Source of the DNA: Bacteroidaceae bacterium
GTDB lineage: Bacteria > Bacteroidota > Bacteroidia > Bacteroidales > Barnesiellaceae_A
NCBI GenBank assembly: GCA_017531985.1
Contig: JAFXJY010000011.1
Coordinates: 1-55,994 of the forward strand
Direction of reading: 5' to 3'
DNA length: 55,994 nucleotides
Position 1 is the first letter of the stretch; every line of letters starts with the position of its first letter. Below the pieces are notes generated by a model. The model ran no database searches, was not told the DNA's origin, and saw only the letters and a program-made list of their open reading frames with translations. This document shows positions 43,866-51,908 of the stretch, piece after piece. A program made the position numbers and the translations under genes.

Positions 43866-45236
43866 ATGACACAAGTAATTCAAAAGAAACTCAATGACTC
43901 GGCCTTTGCCCGATGGTCAGCATTGGTGCTAGTGGCACTGATGATGTTTTTCGCCTACATGTTTGTAGACGTTATGTCACCACTTAAATCGTTAGTAGAA
44001 CAGAATCTTCATTGGAACAGTGAGGTATTCGGCACCTACGCCGCCTCGGAGTATTTCCTCAATGTATTCTGCTTCTTCCTCATTTTTGCCGGAATTATCC
44101 TTGACAAGATGGGTATCCGCTTTACAGGTATCTTGTCGGCATCACTCATGGTGATAGGTGCTTCTATTAAGTATATCGCCATTACCGACTGGTTTGCAGC
44201 CACCGAATTATGCCACTGGTTGGATAGCTGGTGGGTATCACTTCCCGGTAATGCCAAGATGGCTTGTTTGGGCTTTATGGTATTTGGTTGCGGATGTGAG
44301 ATGGCAGGAACAACCGTATCGAAGTCGATAGCTAAGTGGTTCAATGGCAAGGAAATGGCTCTTGCCATGGGATTGGAAATGGCTATCGCACGTCTCGGCG
44401 TGTTTGCTGTAATGTGGACTGCACCTATGATTTCGAAGCAATTTGACAACTCGGTAGTAGCCCCCGTAGGTTTCTGTACCGTATTGTTGCTGATAGGACT
44501 TATTTGCTACATCGTTTTCTCGGTAATGGATACGAAGTTCGATAAGCAACTGATAGCAGCCGGAGAGCTGAGCGAAGAAAAGTCGGACGAAGATGAGTTC
44601 CGCATCAGTGACCTTGGTAAGATATTTACAAGTAAGATGTTCTGGTTGGTAGCCTTGTTGTGTGTATTGTACTACTCGGCCATCTTCCCCTTCCAACGTT
44701 TTGCTCCCAACTACTTGGAGACCACCCTTGGTATAGGTGCTGACGAGGCTGCACAGATGTTCAGTTTCTTCCCCATCTTGGCTATGTTGTTAACTCCTTT
44801 CTTGGGTGCATTCCTCGATTATAAGGGTCGTGGTGCATCGATGCTCATGCTGGGTGCCATCATCATGATATGCTGCCACTTGAGCTTTGCATTCCTCTTA
44901 CCCATGTTCCCCTCTAAGACTTTTGCCATGTTGCTCATCCTCGTCTTGGGTGTATCGTTCTCACTTGTACCGGCAGCTTTGTGGCCTTCGGTTCCCAAGA
45001 TTATCGATGCCAAGATTCTTGGTTCGGCCTACTGCTTGATATTCTGGATTCAGAACATCGGTCTTTGCCTCACACCCATCATCATCGGAGCAACTCTCGA
45101 ATCGTCCGGTGGTTATCAAGTACCCATGATTATCTTCTCTTCATTCGGTATATTGGCTCTGATCATCGGTGTTTACTTGAAGATTGAGGACCATCGCAAA
45201 GGTTACGGTCTCGAACTTCCCAATGTAAAAAAATAA
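43866..45236 (+). CDS. Major facilitator superfamily transporter
   Basis: 456 residues with about 12 membrane segments split by a hydrophilic loop (about 235-255, GELSEEKSDEDEF). Characteristic MFS features are DKMGIRFTGI after the second segment and DYKGRGASMLMLGA in the equivalent place of the second half. The protein resembles nitrate/nitrite or oxalate-formate-type carriers in general form, but the substrate cannot be read. It lies 49 bp after rlmD, possibly read through from it, and has its own terminator. Confidence 0.85.
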   Translation: MTQVIQKKLNDSAFARWSALVLVALMMFFAYMFVDVMSPLKSLVEQNLHWNSEVFGTYAASEYFLNVFCFFLIFAGIILDKMGIRFTGILSASLMVIGASIKYIAITDWFAATELCHWLDSWWVSLPGNAKMACLGFMVFGCGCEMAGTTVSKSIAKWFNGKEMALAMGLEMAIARLGVFAVMWTAPMISKQFDNSVVAPVGFCTVLLLIGLICYIVFSVMDTKFDKQLIAAGELSEEKSDEDEFRISDLGKIFTSKMFWLVALLCVLYYSAIFPFQRFAPNYLETTLGIGADEAAQMFSFFPILAMLLTPFLGAFLDYKGRGASMLMLGAIIMICCHLSFAFLLPMFPSKTFAMLLILVLGVSFSLVPAALWPSVPKIIDAKILGSAYCLIFWIQNIGLCLTPIIIGATLESSGGYQVPMIIFSSFGILALIIGVYLKIEDHRKGYGLELPNVKK

Positions 45237-45259
45237 TACCGACATATATTAATGTATAT

Positions 45260-45290
45260 AGGCATGACTTCAACAATTGAAGTTGTGCCT
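45260..45290 (+). terminator. Terminator of the MFS gene
   Basis: AGGCATGACTTCAA and TTGAAGTTGTGCCT pair over 14 positions with two wobbles and a 3-base loop, followed by ATTTTTTT. Confidence 0.88.
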
Positions 45291-45333
45291 ATTTTTTTGT
45301 AGCACAAAGAAGCCACATTAACAGATATTTTAT

Positions 45334-45341
45334 TACCTTTG
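45334..45341 (+). promoter_or_regulatory. -7 box of the candidate ncRNA
   Basis: TACCTTTG fits TAnnTTTG and is followed by GC-ACATAAG, so transcription would start near 45348. No TTG box at the usual distance. Confidence 0.5.
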
Positions 45342-45347
45342 CACATA

Positions 45348-45589
45348 AGAATGACAGCGGTTCATTCGATAACATTTTAACAAAAGCGTTTTTGCTTTAT
45401 CCTTCCATTGAAATTCGCCAAAAATTTAAGTACAGGATCGAGCAGTCACAAAACGCCTATGCTTGCCTACAACCACCCCGGCAAGGGGAGCGTCATATGG
45501 CAATGCGTGGGGTGGGCTGTTTATTGTACTTAGGGCGTTTGGCGATGCCTCAATGGAGATAAACCGAACATCGTCCACGCTCTTTTTTT
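45348..45589 (+). ncRNA. Candidate structured non-coding RNA with possible pseudoknots
   Basis: About 240 bases with no coding frame, between a -7 box and a run of seven T. Stems seen by eye: GAATGA/TCATTC (45349-45354 and 45362-45367); TAAGTACA/TGTACTTA (45427-45434 and 45525-45532); CTTGCC/GGCAAG (45462-45467 and 45480-45485), whose loop CCACCCC (45473-45479) can pair with GGGGTGG (45509-45515), an H-type pseudoknot; AAACGCC/GGCGTTT (45451-45457 and 45534-45540); and GGCGATG/CATCGTC (45541-45547 and 45570-45576) just before CGCTC and the T-run, probably the terminator. Some pairings compete. I cannot match it to tmRNA, RNase P or SRP RNA. It could instead be the leader of the next gene. Confidence 0.5.
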
Positions 45590-45639
45590 ATTAATGACCT
45601 CGATGGGACGTGAGGGGTAAGAAACACAATAGTATTATT

Positions 45640-46140
45640 ATGAAGAGACTGTTTCTTCTGCTCACCATTGTGAGCATGTCGCTCGGTGCGGTAGCACAAC
45701 GCAGCGAGCGGGTAGAGTACCAAGAGTCGTCGGCTCGTAACCTTGAACCCGAACACAGCATGATGCTGACACCTCTCATTGCCGACATCAAGGTATCGCC
45801 CACCAAGATTACCTACACCGAGACGGAGGCATTCAAGGATTATCCTGTATCGAAAGGTATCGAAAAACTCATGCCCGACTTCAAGAGTATTGCACTGAGT
45901 CGTGCAGCTAAGGCTCACAAGGCCGACCTCCTTGTGGGTACTATCATCGATGTAATTACCAATGATGATGGTATGCTCGAAATTACCGTATCGGGCTATC
46001 CGGCTTCTTATGTAGGCTTCCGCAATGCCACACTCAATGACATAGAATTGGTGCGACAAGCCAAGAGTGTTACATCGGGCAAGGATAACTTGGACGTCAT
46101 CAACAATCCTCACAATACTCAGATCGACATTAAGAAATAA
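45640..46140 (+). CDS. Exported protein of unknown family
   Basis: 166 residues from the ATG at 45640; an upstream ATG at 45610 would add ten polar residues before the signal peptide and is rejected. A signal peptide (about 1-19, ending GAVAQ) is followed by an acidic stretch and a compact domain with KAHKADLLVGTIIDVITNDDGMLEITVSGYPASYVGFRNAT. I do not recognise the family. The gene is followed 8 bp later by a beta-barrel gene, and the two are probably one unit that acts at the cell envelope. Confidence 0.65.
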   Translation: MKRLFLLLTIVSMSLGAVAQRSERVEYQESSARNLEPEHSMMLTPLIADIKVSPTKITYTETEAFKDYPVSKGIEKLMPDFKSIALSRAAKAHKADLLVGTIIDVITNDDGMLEITVSGYPASYVGFRNATLNDIELVRQAKSVTSGKDNLDVINNPHNTQIDIKK

Positions 46141-46148
46141 CAACTATC

Positions 46149-46796
46149 ATGAAAACAAGAATATTCATTGCATTGCTCTCACTGAGCCTGTTGTGTCCCA
46201 TCGTATCATCGGCACAACTTATAACAACATCACAAACAACAACTACCACCAAGACAGTTAAAAAAACTCGCAAAGTACTTGACCCCGTAGCTCGCGGTTT
46301 CGAGCATTCGGTGGAATTTACAAATAGAATTGGTGATGACCCTTATTATGCCGGAGGTTTGGATTATATTCTGGGTTATCGTTTTGGCAACAATCTCTTT
46401 CTGGGTGGAGGTCTCGGTTTGAATTTTCACGACGAATATGGTTCTAGAAGGTGGTCAGATGGTGATTATAGGAATAATTATAATACAATAATAGGAGTTC
46501 CATTGTATCTGCATGGTAGAGTATATTTTACCAAGACACGATGCCAACCCTATTTGTCGCTATCGACGGGAGTCTATCTGAGTTCGCCATGTGAATACTT
46601 TATCAATCCCATGTTAGGCGTTAACTACCGCATCAGCAATACAGTGGGACTATACTTGGCGATGGGATACAGTGGCAATACAGCACGAAGCAACGGTTGG
46701 AATAATCAATTTGAAATAAGTCTCGGTTGTACCTTCTCGACAAGCGATGTCAAGAAAGTGATAAACGATGCCAAACATTTGATTACCGACAAGTAA
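46149..46796 (+). CDS. Small outer-membrane beta-barrel-like protein
   Basis: 215 residues with a signal peptide (about 1-22, ending SSAQ) and a Thr/Lys-rich lead (TTTTTKTVKKTRK). It then has alternating amphipathic strands with aromatic ends (YILGYRFGNNLFLGGGLGLNF, PYLSLSTGVYLSS, NTVGLYLAMGYSG, QFEISLGCTF), the usual picture of an eight-stranded barrel of the OmpW/OmpX or PF13568 kind. Its last barrel strand is followed by about 20 helical residues, unusual for an outer-membrane protein that normally ends in an aromatic residue. Function unknown. Confidence 0.65.
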   Translation: MKTRIFIALLSLSLLCPIVSSAQLITTSQTTTTTKTVKKTRKVLDPVARGFEHSVEFTNRIGDDPYYAGGLDYILGYRFGNNLFLGGGLGLNFHDEYGSRRWSDGDYRNNYNTIIGVPLYLHGRVYFTKTRCQPYLSLSTGVYLSSPCEYFINPMLGVNYRISNTVGLYLAMGYSGNTARSNGWNNQFEISLGCTFSTSDVKKVINDAKHLITDK

Positions 46797-46820
46797 TAAT
46801 TGTTGGAATACATGCAAATA

Positions 46821-46859
46821 ACAAAGGCTGCACTTGCGATTGTGAAGTGCAGCCTTTGT
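46821..46859. terminator. Bidirectional terminator before htpG
   Basis: ACAAAGGCTGCACTT (46821-46835) and AAGTGCAGCCTTTGT (46845-46859) form a perfect 15-bp stem with a 9-base loop, between the barrel gene and the convergent htpG. Confidence 0.9.
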
Positions 46860-46893
46860 TATATGAGGGCTGTGAAAGCCCTGCGTGTCGTTA

Positions 46894-48945
46894 TCAAAGC
46901 ATCTCGAAAGAGCGTTTCACGAAGTTGTTCAACGCTTCACCGCGGAGCATGTTGTTTGACAACAAAGCAAGGTCGATAAGTTGTTTTACCAAGTTGTTGC
47001 CTTGGGCATACTCGGTGTAGACAGCCTCTTGTTGCTTGCGAATGTCGGCAGCTTTCTGCTCGGCAGTGCGGAGTGCTTCTTTCTCGGTAACGGGAATTTC
47101 TTCCTCTTTCTTGTCGCGACGAGCGTCATTGAGCAAGGTTATCTCGCTGTTGACGCTTTCGAGTTGCGATGCAAGGGGAGCAATGCGTTCGCTGCATGCA
47201 GCCTCGGTGTCGGCCATAATCTGCTTGCACAAAGGATGATCGGTGTTAACGATAAGGTTGAAAGAGTCGGGCAGTTCGCCATAGAAACTCATACCGGGTT
47301 GCATGGCAGCCATATCCTTCATGCGACGCATATACTCGCTCTGAGTAATCATGACCGGAGCAACACTCTCGCCCATTGCTTCAAACGAAATCATAAATTC
47401 GCTCTTGTCGATAGTAGGAATCTGCGACTTGAAGATGGTGGTCATCGCTTCGCGTTCTTGCACCGAGAGGGTTACCTCGCGATTATTCTCTTTGCGGATA
47501 AGGTTGTCGAGGGTATCGCTGTCGACGCGGACAAAGCGACTCTTCTCAAATTTCTGTTCGAGCATACCTATGTAATGGGCATCGAGTTGACCATCCATCA
47601 ACAGGACATCATATCCGCGAGCCGTAGCTGCCTCGATGTAGCTGTATTGAGCTGTCTTATCGGTAGCATAGAGGTATATAACGTTGCCATCTTTATCGGT
47701 CTGTTCGCCGGCAATGATATTCTTGTATTCGTCGAATGTGAAGAATTTACCTTCGGTGTTGCCCAATAGTGCAAACTTGGCAGCACGGTCGTAGAACTTC
47801 TCGTCGCTGAGCATACCGAACTCGATGAATAACTTGATGTCGTTCCATTTCTCTTCAAACTGCTTGCGGTCGTTGTTGAAGATTTCTTGCAGGCGGTCGG
47901 CCACTTTCTTGGTGATATAAGTCGATATTTTCTTTACGTTGGCATCGCTTTGCAAGTAAGAACGCGACACGTTCAATGGAATGTCGGGCGAGTCGATAAC
48001 TCCTTGCAAGAGCATGAGAAAGTCGGGTACTACACCTTCAACCGAATCGGTAACATACACTTGGTTGCAGTAGAGTTGTATCTTGTGACGGTTGATGTCG
48101 AGATTGCTCTTAATCTTGGGGAAGTATAGAATACCGGTGAGGTTGAACGGATAGTCGACATTGAGGTGTATCCAGAACAAAGGGTCGTCCGAGCCGGGAC
48201 ACAACTCATGATAGAAGTTGCGATAATCGTCGTCGGTCAGCTCGGTGGGCTTGCGAGTCCATGCAGGATTTAAGTCGTTGATGATTTTATCCTCGTCGGT
48301 ATCGACATACTTGCCATCTTTCCACTCTTGTTCCTTGCCGAAGACAATGGGTACGGGCAGGAAGCGACAATACTTACGCAAGAGTGTCTCTATGCGTTGT
48401 GTTTCGAGAAACTCTTTATTCTCATCGTCTATGTAGAGGACTATATCTGTTCCGCGGTCACTCTTCTCTATCTCGGTCATTTCGTATGTGGGTGAGCCGT
48501 CGCAACTCCATTGCACAGCCTTGGCACCTTCGCGGTAGGAGAGGGTGCGTATTTCCACTTTCTTCGATACCATGAAGGTCGAGTAGAATCCGAGACCGAA
48601 GTGACCGATAATGGCATTGGCATCGTTTTTATACTTTTCGAGAAATTCCTCAGCACCCGAGAAGGCAATCTGGTTGATGTATTTTTCTATCTCCTCGGCA
48701 GTCATACCTATACCGCGGTCGCTGATAGTGAGCGTACCAGCCTCATGGTCGATGGCAATGCGTACGTCCATGATACCCAATTCGCCTTTAAATTCGCCCA
48801 CCGACGAGAGCGTTTTCAGCTTTTGTGTGGCATCTACGGCATTAGATACTACTTCGCGAAGAAATATTTCGTGATCGCTATACAAGAATTTTTTGATAAC
48901 GGGGAAGATGTTGTCGGTCGTTACCCCAATTGTTCCTTTTTGCAT
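46894..48945 (-). CDS. htpG: Hsp90-family chaperone HtpG
   Basis: 683 residues, cytosolic. The GHKL ATPase domain is intact: LREVVSNAVDATQKL, the Asp motif ISDRGIGMTAEEIEKY, and GHFGLGFYSTFMVSKKVEI. The middle domain includes PLFWIHLNVDYPFNLTGILYFPKI and the catalytic-loop segment LNVSRSYLQSD with its Arg. It ends in a C-terminal dimerisation region. The last third carries a charged, coiled-coil-like segment (about 610-655, DARRDKKEEEIPVTEKEALRTAEQK). No CIRCE-type inverted repeat is visible upstream. Confidence 0.95.
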   Translation of the reverse strand: MQKGTIGVTTDNIFPVIKKFLYSDHEIFLREVVSNAVDATQKLKTLSSVGEFKGELGIMDVRIAIDHEAGTLTISDRGIGMTAEEIEKYINQIAFSGAEEFLEKYKNDANAIIGHFGLGFYSTFMVSKKVEIRTLSYREGAKAVQWSCDGSPTYEMTEIEKSDRGTDIVLYIDDENKEFLETQRIETLLRKYCRFLPVPIVFGKEQEWKDGKYVDTDEDKIINDLNPAWTRKPTELTDDDYRNFYHELCPGSDDPLFWIHLNVDYPFNLTGILYFPKIKSNLDINRHKIQLYCNQVYVTDSVEGVVPDFLMLLQGVIDSPDIPLNVSRSYLQSDANVKKISTYITKKVADRLQEIFNNDRKQFEEKWNDIKLFIEFGMLSDEKFYDRAAKFALLGNTEGKFFTFDEYKNIIAGEQTDKDGNVIYLYATDKTAQYSYIEAATARGYDVLLMDGQLDAHYIGMLEQKFEKSRFVRVDSDTLDNLIRKENNREVTLSVQEREAMTTIFKSQIPTIDKSEFMISFEAMGESVAPVMITQSEYMRRMKDMAAMQPGMSFYGELPDSFNLIVNTDHPLCKQIMADTEAACSERIAPLASQLESVNSEITLLNDARRDKKEEEIPVTEKEALRTAEQKAADIRKQQEAVYTEYAQGNNLVKQLIDLALLSNNMLRGEALNNFVKRSFEML

Positions 48946-49041
48946 AATGACTTATTATTTAATTCTATTCATTAATAACTCTTTGGTTGCGGGAAATATT
49001 CTTTGGCAATTTCCCTCTATTCTGCTTGTTGTATTGCAAAA

Positions 49042-49071
49042 AAAATGCCAGTCGTGACAGACTGACATTTT
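49042..49071 (-). terminator. Terminator of clpC
   Basis: AAAATGCCAGTC and GACTGACATTTT form a 12-position stem with one mismatch and a 6-base loop; on the minus strand a T-run follows. Confidence 0.8.
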
Positions 49072-49114
49072 GACTTATTTGCGGTTGTACTAACGTGCAA
49101 TCATACCATACTGA

Positions 49115-51631
49115 TTATTCGGCACTCTTCTCGGATGCTACCACTTTACACACGAGCTTATCTTCGTTACCGTTGCTCTCCACCACGATTGTGTCGCCGG
49201 CATGAATGGACGTCGACATGATCAGCTCGGCAAGTTCATCCTCGATGTACCGTTGAATGGCACGTTTCAGAGGTCTTGCTCCATACTGCACGTCGTAGCC
49301 TTTTTCGGCAATGAACTGCTTGGCTGTGTCGGTAATGGTAAAGTTGTATCCAAGTTGCTCCATGCGACTGCGGAAGCCATTTAGTTCTATATCGATAATC
49401 TTGCATATAGCCTCCTTGTCGAGCTGGTCGAACATGACAATGTCATCAATGCGGTTGAGAAACTCGGGTGCAAAGACGCGATTGAGAGCCTTCTGTATAA
49501 CGTTGCGTGAGTTCTCTTTCTCATTACCTGCATGAGTAGAGAAACCTACACCGTTGCCGAAATCTTTGAGTTGTCGTGTACCTATATTGGAAGTGAGGAT
49601 GATGATTGTATTCTTAAAGTCGACACGACGACCCAAGCTGTCGGTCAATCGACCTTCGTCCATCACTTGTAAGAGTAGGTTGTAAGTATCGGGGTGAGCC
49701 TTCTCGATCTCGTCGAGCAGTACCACCGAATAGGGCTTGCGACGCACACGCTCGGTGAGTTGTCCGCCCTCCTCATAACCTACATATCCCGGAGGGGCAC
49801 CGACCAGTCGCGATACCGAGAACTTCTCCATGTATTCGCTCATGTCTATGCGTATAAGAGCATCCTTGCTATCGAACAACTCTTCGGCCAATTTCTTGGC
49901 AAGGTGCGTTTTACCCACACCGGTGGGTCCCAAAAAGAGAAACGTACCAATGGGTTTGTTGGGATCTTTGAGACCTATGCGGTTGCGTTGAATAGCCTTG
50001 ACAACCTTGTCGACGGCTTCGTCTTGTCCGACAACGACGTTACGCAGCGACTGCGACATATTGAGCAATCGTCGATTTTCGCCCTCAGCAACACGTTGTA
50101 CGGGTATGCCCGACATCATGGCTACGACTTCGGCAATCTTATTTTCATCTACAATCTCACGATGGCGGGATAAATGAGTTTCCCATTCGAGTTTCGAAGT
50201 CTCGAGCTTTTCTTGCAATGAACGCACCTTGTCGCGATAGCCGGCAGCCAATTCATAATTCTGTTCGGTTACAGCAAGCATCTTCTGGTTGACAGCCTCT
50301 TCGACCGCCTTTTCAAGTTCTTCAATCTCCTTGGGAACCACAATGTTGGTAATGTGTACACGCGAACCGGCCTCGTCGAGAGCATCGATGGCTTTGTCGG
50401 GGAAATTGCGGTCGCTGATGTAGCGATGTGTGAGACTGACACAGGCTTCGAGAGCTTCGTCGGTGTAAGTTACATTGTGATGATCCTCATAACGCTCCTT
50501 GATGTTGTGTAAGATCTGCAAAGTCTCTTCGGGAGTGGTGGGGTCAACCATAACTTTCTGGAAACGACGTTCTAAGGCACCATCCTTCTCAATGTTTTTG
50601 CGATATTCGTCGAGAGTGGTGGCACCTATACATTGCAGTTCGCCACGAGCTAAGGCAGGCTTGAGCATGTTGGCAGCATCGAGCGTACCGGTAGAGCCAC
50701 CTGCACCAACGATGGTGTGAATTTCGTCGATGAAGAGAATAATATCGGGATTTTTGCTCAACTCATTGAGTATAGCCTTGATGCGTTCCTCAAACTGTCC
50801 GCGATACTTTGTACCGGCCACAACCGAAGCCATGTCGAGTGTAACGACACGTTTGCCAAATAGTACACGCGACACCTTACGTTGCACGATACGCAGAGCC
50901 AGCCCTTCGACAATGGCCGACTTACCAACACCCGGTTCACCTATAAGAATGGGATTGTTCTTCTTGCGACGACTTAATATCTGAGCCAATCGTTCTATCT
51001 CCACCTCGCGACCTACAACGGGGTCGAGGCGACCCTCCTCGGCAGCACGAGTCATATCCGAGCCAAAGTTGTCAAGAACGGGAGTGTCACTTGCAGTGCT
51101 GCTGTTGGGCGTAGACTTCGTGGTGTGTTGTGATGACGAGAGATGAGGTTCGTCATCATCCTCGTCTTCATCAAATCCGGCACCCATGCGAGGTGACATG
51201 TCAGCATCGTCCTTTAAGTATGACAATACGTCATCATATGTAATATTATTACTATTGAGCAGGCGAGTTATGTCAGTATTTCGGTCTCGCAGGATGGCCA
51301 ATAGTATATGTTCGGTGTCAGTTTCGGCACTTTTCATCATTCTTGATTCAAGCATACTCATCTTTAATACTCTGTCGGTGCTTTTGCTGATGGTAATTTC
51401 ATGTTGAGAAATCTCATCATTATCAGAAGGAAGATTACGCTCAATAGCCATGCGTAAAGAGTGTGGATTGATGCCGGCACTAAGCATGGCATCGACGGCA
51501 CGACTCTTTCCATCGCGTATAATACCTAACAGCAGATGTTCAGGTCGCAAATCGGGATTTTGCAATCGTTCGGCCTCTTCGCGACTATATGCCAATATTG
51601 TCTTGGCATGATTTGAAAAATTTCTTTCCAT
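49115..51631 (-). CDS. clpC: ClpC-type AAA+ ATPase
   Basis: 838 residues. The double Clp_N repeat (about 1-140) opens with [20 protein letters not shown]. An acidic linker near 150-180 precedes AAA module D1 (Walker A GEPGVGKS, 231-238; Walker [10 protein letters not shown]). The short M-domain has a UVR-like stretch ([25 protein letters not shown]), which separates ClpC from ClpB. Module D2 has Walker A GPTGVGKT (568-575) and Walker [12 protein letters not shown]. An LGF/LGL-type ClpP loop is expected in D2, so it should unfold proteins for ClpP; clpP is not in the window. A -7 box TACCTTTG lies at 51667-51674. Confidence 0.93.
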   Translation of the reverse strand: MERNFSNHAKTILAYSREEAERLQNPDLRPEHLLLGIIRDGKSRAVDAMLSAGINPHSLRMAIERNLPSDNDEISQHEITISKSTDRVLKMSMLESRMMKSAETDTEHILLAILRDRNTDITRLLNSNNITYDDVLSYLKDDADMSPRMGAGFDEDEDDDEPHLSSSQHTTKSTPNSSTASDTPVLDNFGSDMTRAAEEGRLDPVVGREVEIERLAQILSRRKKNNPILIGEPGVGKSAIVEGLALRIVQRKVSRVLFGKRVVTLDMASVVAGTKYRGQFEERIKAILNELSKNPDIILFIDEIHTIVGAGGSTGTLDAANMLKPALARGELQCIGATTLDEYRKNIEKDGALERRFQKVMVDPTTPEETLQILHNIKERYEDHHNVTYTDEALEACVSLTHRYISDRNFPDKAIDALDEAGSRVHITNIVVPKEIEELEKAVEEAVNQKMLAVTEQNYELAAGYRDKVRSLQEKLETSKLEWETHLSRHREIVDENKIAEVVAMMSGIPVQRVAEGENRRLLNMSQSLRNVVVGQDEAVDKVVKAIQRNRIGLKDPNKPIGTFLFLGPTGVGKTHLAKKLAEELFDSKDALIRIDMSEYMEKFSVSRLVGAPPGYVGYEEGGQLTERVRRKPYSVVLLDEIEKAHPDTYNLLLQVMDEGRLTDSLGRRVDFKNTIIILTSNIGTRQLKDFGNGVGFSTHAGNEKENSRNVIQKALNRVFAPEFLNRIDDIVMFDQLDKEAICKIIDIELNGFRSRMEQLGYNFTITDTAKQFIAEKGYDVQYGARPLKRAIQRYIEDELAELIMSTSIHAGDTIVVESNGNEDKLVCKVVASEKSAE

Positions 51632-51666
51632 AAATCTATCTTCTAACCTTTAATCTTTTCGAGGGA

Positions 51667-51674
51667 CAAAGGTA
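51667..51674 (-). promoter_or_regulatory. -7 box of clpC
   Basis: TACCTTTG on the minus strand, 36 bp from the start codon. No repressor site of the CtsR or HrcA kind is visible in 51632-51800. Confidence 0.5.
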
Positions 51675-51808
51675 GTTGTTTTACAGGAATTATCTTATAA
51701 AAAAAATCAGTCATTCGTTTTTTTATATTAAACAAATATTGTGCCGATTTTTTTACATTATTGTTTTAAAAAAGGATAAAATGGTATCGAAGTTGACTAA
51801 AAATTAGT

Positions 51809-51816
51809 TATCTTTG
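51809..51816 (+). promoter_or_regulatory. -7 box of gyrA
   Basis: TATCTTTG fits the consensus and would start a leader of about 85 bases before the gyrA ATG. That leader contains the Shine-Dalgarno/short-ORF element. Confidence 0.55.
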
Positions 51817-51854
51817 TACGCATAAATTTGAAATGCCGCATAACCTCTTGTGAA

Positions 51855-51897
51855 AAGGAGGTGAATGTGTTGTGCAACAAATGTAATTAATGTATAA
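51855..51897 (+). other. Perfect Shine-Dalgarno and 10-codon reading frame in the gyrA leader
   Basis: AAGGAGGTGA (51855-51864) matches the 16S 3' end fully, which is rare in this phylum. It is directly followed by ATG (51865) and ten codons (MCCATNVINV) ending in TAA at 51895-51897, 11 bases before the gyrA ATG. The spacing from GGAGG to ATG is only three bases, short for efficient initiation, so this may be a regulatory ribosome-binding platform more than a peptide gene. Confidence 0.4.
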
Positions 51898-51908
51898 CTA
51901 ATCAAAAT

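Noticed and set aside
46981..47769. 262-codon open frame on the plus strand
   Set aside because: Antisense to htpG, which is intact. No promoter or recognisable domain.
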